This document shows, one piece after another, positions 13,583 to 16,014 of a DNA stretch of 16,014 nucleotides. This DNA comes from CAYJAQ01 sp964368275 (GTDB lineage Bacteria; Bacillota_I; Bacilli_A; ML615J-28; CAG-313), in contig CAYJAQ010000034.1 of assembly GCA_964368275.1 (NCBI GenBank), forward strand, positions 1-16,014, written 5' to 3'. Position 1 is the stretch's first letter. The number at the start of each line of letters is the position of its first letter. Under the pieces are notes generated by a model. It worked only from the letters and a program-made list of their open reading frames with translations, ran no database searches and was not told where the DNA came from. Position numbers and translations under genes: made by a program.

Positions 13583-14653
13583 ATGGAAAAAGAACTACAA
13601 TTAATAAAAAAATTAACGGATGCTCGTGCTATTGGCGGTCACGAGAAACAAGTGCGCCAAATAATGGCTGAGGAATTCGCAAAAAGCGGCGCCACGATTA
13701 GCTATGATAATATAGGCTCAATCGTTGGAACTTATACAGGGAATGTTGAAGGGCCTAAAATTGTTATTGCTGGTCATATGGACGAAATTGGTTTTATCAT
13801 TACTACAATTACTGATGAAGGTTTTATCAAGTTTCACCCAATTGGTGGTTGGTGGAGCCATGTAATGCTTGCTCAACAATACGATGTTACTACTAGTGAT
13901 GGTAAGGTATATCGTGCTGTTATGGGTTCAAAGCCTCCGCACATGTTATCACCAGAAGAACGCACTAAAACGGTTGATGTTGATAAAATGTACCTTGATT
14001 TAGGTGTTAAAAGTAAAGATGAAGTTTTAGCATTAGGAATTCGCCCTGGTGATATGATTACCCCAGCTATTGAATTCCAAGTGATGGCAAATTCTGATTT
14101 TTTACTTGCTAAAGCTTTTGACAATCGCGTAGGATGTGCAATTGCAATTGATGTCATTAATAATATTAAAGGTGAAAAAACTCCTAATATAGTTCATGGT
14201 GTAGGTTCTGTTCAAGAAGAAGTTGGCTGTCGCGGTGCACGGACAGTTGGCCAAATGCTCAACCCCAATATTGTTTTCGCACTTGATGTGACAATTGCGA
14301 CTGATTGTCCTGGGCTAAGTAATTCTTGTAAGATGGGAAAGGGTCCTGCCATTATGCTATATGATAGTAGTATGATAGGTCATCCAGGCTTACGTAAATT
14401 TGTTACGGATATCGCAGATGAATTAGGAATTCCATATCAACTCGATTATTTAGCAAGAGGCGGAACAGATGCTGGTGCTATGCACTTAACTAATGCTGGT
14501 GCTCCAGGTATGGCTATTTGCATTCCTTCACGATATATTCATTCACATACTTCAATGATTTCACGTTCAGATTATTTTAATACTGTTAAATTATTAACAG
14601 AAGTAGTGAAGCGCTTAGATAGTGAAGCTTGCACAAAAATTACTTTAGGTTAA
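13583..14653 (+). CDS. M42-family aminopeptidase (glutamyl aminopeptidase/FrvX type)
   Basis: A 356-residue cytosolic metallopeptidase that removes N-terminal residues from short peptides, usually as a large tetrahedral dodecamer with two metals per active site. Expected ligands and catalytic residues are all present: His65 and Asp67 in AGHMDEIGF, Asp180 in KAFDNRVG, Glu212 and Glu213 in QEEVGCRGA, Asp235 in ALDV, and His320 in RYIHSHTSM; GGTDAGAMH (293-301) is also kept. The start at 13583 was chosen because AAAGGAG is at 13571-13577; a longer reading from 13553 overlaps the argS end in another frame and lacks a ribosome binding site. Older annotations of this family as endoglucanase are misleading. 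No terminator is seen; the hisS promoter begins 5 bp after the stop. Confidence 0.93.
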   Translation: MEKELQLIKKLTDARAIGGHEKQVRQIMAEEFAKSGATISYDNIGSIVGTYTGNVEGPKIVIAGHMDEIGFIITTITDEGFIKFHPIGGWWSHVMLAQQYDVTTSDGKVYRAVMGSKPPHMLSPEERTKTVDVDKMYLDLGVKSKDEVLALGIRPGDMITPAIEFQVMANSDFLLAKAFDNRVGCAIAIDVINNIKGEKTPNIVHGVGSVQEEVGCRGARTVGQMLNPNIVFALDVTIATDCPGLSNSCKMGKGPAIMLYDSSMIGHPGLRKFVTDIADELGIPYQLDYLARGGTDAGAMHLTNAGAPGMAICIPSRYIHSHTSMISRSDYFNTVKLLTEVVKRLDSEACTKITLG

Positions 14654-14657
14654 ATAC

Positions 14658-14686
14658 TTGCTAAAATTTAAATATTCTAGTATAAT
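14658..14686 (+). promoter_or_regulatory. Promoter of the hisS leader
   Basis: TTGCTA at 14658-14663 and a perfect TATAAT at 14681-14686, spacer 17 bp. The start is predicted near 14692-14694. Confidence 0.8.
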
Positions 14687-14692
14687 AAGATA

Positions 14693-14822
14693 GGAATAAA
14701 ATTTCTAAGAAGGAACTGACAATTCTGGAGAAACGTTATCAAAGCGTTAATTTGAAAAAAGAGCAGATAATTCTGAACTGGGGTGGTACCGCGCTAATTT
14801 GCGTCCCTAGGCGGTCTTTTTT
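14693..14822 (+). promoter_or_regulatory. Short T-box-type leader upstream of hisS
   Basis: The leader carries the T-box sequence GGGTGGTACCGCG (14781-14793). Antiterminator: GGG (14781-14783) with CCC (14805-14807), and CGC (14790-14792) with GCG (14801-14803), leaving the UGGU bulge that reads the tRNA acceptor end. Competing terminator: ACCGC (14788-14792) and CTA with TAG and GCGGT (14808-14815), then six T residues. Uncharged tRNA should favour antitermination and hisS expression. The part before the T-box is only about 85 nt, much shorter than a usual leader with a full Stem I. It contains no CAC or CAT, while GAC occurs at 14718-14720. The UGGU bulge would pair with an A discriminator base, not the C expected of tRNA-His. 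The effector tRNA is thus uncertain. Confidence 0.85.
14788..14822 (+). terminator. Regulated terminator of the T-box leader
   Basis: ACCGC (14788-14792) with GCGGT (14811-14815), continued by CTA/TAG beyond a bulged G at 14793, ends in TTTTTT at 14817-14822. It shares bases with the antiterminator, so the two folds exclude each other. Confidence 0.75.
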
Positions 14823-14849
14823 GCTCATTTTTATTATAAGGAGAAAGGT

Positions 14850-16014
14850 ATGAAGATAAATAAACCCAAAGGAACTCAAGACTTATTTGGATACCAAGCC
14901 AAACAATATCGTCACATTCAAAATATTTGTAGTAAAATAGCTACTAATTTTGGCTTTGAGGAAGTTATTACGCCAATATTTGAAGCATCTGAAACATTTA
15001 TTCGCTCTGTAGGTGAATCAAGTGATATTGTTAACAAAGAGATGTACACGTTTATTGATAAAGGTAATCGTAGTATAACCCTCCGCCCAGAAGCAACGGC
15101 TGCTGTTATGCGGATGTATGTAGAGAATAAATTATATGCTGATCAGAATACGCATAAGTATTTCTATTTTGGTCCTTTCTTTCGTTATGAGCGCCCTCAG
15201 GCAGGTCGAACTAGACAGTTTACCCAATTTGGGGTAGAAGCATATGGCGTGGAAAGTCCGGCTCTTGACGCTGATATTATCAATATGGCATGTAAGATGC
15301 TGAATGCCTTAGGTGCTAAGAATGTTAAAGTTGCTATCAATACTATTGGCAGCAAACTTTCGCGGGATAGTTATCGTGAAGCATTAACCGAATACTTCAG
15401 ACCTTATTTATCCGAGTTATGTGAAGATTGTCGAAACCGCTTTTTGAAAAATCCACTTCGGATGTTGGATTGCAAAGTAGATTCCGAAAATGTCATTATG
15501 AAAAATGCACCGAAAATAAAAGATTATTTAGTTGAGGAAGATCAAAGATACTTTAATGATTTATTGAAATACTTGGATTTATTTGCCATTAAATATGAGA
15601 TCAGTGACCGACTAGTTCGAGGACTTGACTATTATACTAATGATGTTTTTGAGTTTATTTATGATGACGCTACTTCACCGATCAATGGCATGGCCCTTGG
15701 TGGTGGTGGCCGCTATAATGATATGGGAAAAGAATTTGATGGACCTGATGTTAAAGCTATTGGCTTTGCCTTTGGCGTAGGCCGTGTTATGATGATAATG
15801 GATGAACAAGGAATTAATGTTGATAATGAAAATATTAATCAAATTGCAATTGTTACTTTAGGTGAAAAGGCCAAAGTAGCAGGCTTGAAATTATTAGATT
15901 ATTTGCGTAAGTTAGAGTTAAAAGCAGAGATAGATTATGTTAACACTAATCTTAAACCACAATTTAAAATGTGTGAACGCATAAATGCAGATTATATTAT
16001 AATTATTGGTGATG
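14850..16014 (+). CDS. hisS: Histidyl-tRNA synthetase, 3' end beyond the window
   Basis: HisRS, a class II synthetase that charges tRNA-His. The visible 388 codons start MKINKPKGTQDLFGYQ, the typical family opening. They include the motif 2 region YFGPFFRYERPQAGRTRQFT with QFGVEAYG, the histidine-binding LVRGLDYYTNDVFEF, and the motif 3 region MALGGGGRYNDM with IGFAFGVGRVMMIM. The C-terminal anticodon domain begins about residue 330 and is cut by the window end in the IIIIGD segment. About 30-40 residues should be missing. AAGGAGAAAGG precedes the ATG at 14850. In many Bacillota, aspS follows hisS in one operon; that could be checked just downstream. Confidence 0.96.
   Translation, partial: MKINKPKGTQDLFGYQAKQYRHIQNICSKIATNFGFEEVITPIFEASETFIRSVGESSDIVNKEMYTFIDKGNRSITLRPEATAAVMRMYVENKLYADQNTHKYFYFGPFFRYERPQAGRTRQFTQFGVEAYGVESPALDADIINMACKMLNALGAKNVKVAINTIGSKLSRDSYREALTEYFRPYLSELCEDCRNRFLKNPLRMLDCKVDSENVIMKNAPKIKDYLVEEDQRYFNDLLKYLDLFAIKYEISDRLVRGLDYYTNDVFEFIYDDATSPINGMALGGGGRYNDMGKEFDGPDVKAIGFAFGVGRVMMIMDEQGINVDNENINQIAIVTLGEKAKVAGLKLLDYLRKLELKAEIDYVNTNLKPQFKMCERINADYIIIIGD

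Noticed and set aside
1..16014. Mollicute-type code with TGA as Trp
   Set aside because: TGG encodes Trp throughout and TGA ends metK exactly before the next ribosome binding site, so TGA is a stop.
1..16014. CRISPR arrays, tRNA genes, complete insertion sequences or prophage genes
   Set aside because: I saw no spaced direct repeats, no tRNA cloverleaf, no terminal inverted repeats flanking a transposase and no phage structural or integrase genes.

Overview
The window is AT-rich, densely packed bacterial DNA. Its promoters are of the TTG(A/C)xA-N17-TATAAT kind, Shine-Dalgarno sites are strong (AAGGAGG), and several intrinsic terminators are plain. TGA is used as a stop (for example at the end of metK) and TGG encodes Trp, so this is the standard bacterial code and not a Mycoplasma-type code. 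A T-box-type leader in front of hisS, a 6S-like RNA near aminoacyl-tRNA synthetase genes, a MEP-pathway ispG and the general gene style point to a low-GC Bacillota. It could be an Erysipelotrichales-like or related uncultured Bacilli lineage, but I cannot place it more finely.

Left part (1-4310): a small orphan gene; a ribokinase-like PfkB sugar kinase; an unusual cytoplasmic protein that seems to carry the two halves of an InlB/Flg_new-type repeat at its two ends; and an intergenic region of about 300 bp. That region holds a complete promoter plus hairpin-terminator unit (a candidate small RNA of about 55 nt), an inverted repeat and a second perfect-spacing promoter. They lie ahead of a 595-residue double-SIS protein related to MurQ and to the animal glucokinase regulatory protein (GKRP). 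Two terminators, one of them bidirectional, close this block.

Middle part (4315-6720): minus-strand ispG preceded by a 163-residue basic protein that looks like the DNA-binding front half of a transposase without its catalytic domain; divergently, a small RluA-family pseudouridine synthase.

Right-centre (6722-11554): metK with its own promoter, followed tightly by a GH4 6-phospho-glucosidase and an overlapping BadF-type (N-acetylglucosamine-like) sugar kinase, ended by a perfect terminator hairpin. The 3' arm of that hairpin contains the only Shine-Dalgarno of the next gene, a sodium:alanine-type (AGCS) symporter.

Right part (11564-16014): a 6S-type RNA gene with promoter and terminator; argS with its own promoter, followed by an M42 aminopeptidase; then a short T-box-type leader and the first 388 codons of hisS, which runs off the window. 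The leader has a clear antiterminator/terminator pair but no His codon (CAC/CAU), and its UGGU bulge does not suit tRNA-His.

Overall the region is mainly chromosomal housekeeping (translation, SAM synthesis, isoprenoid synthesis) mixed with sugar salvage. The oddities most worth following are the GKRP-like protein, the transposase-derived DNA-binding protein, the split-repeat protein, the small promoter-terminator RNA and the T-box without a matching specifier.
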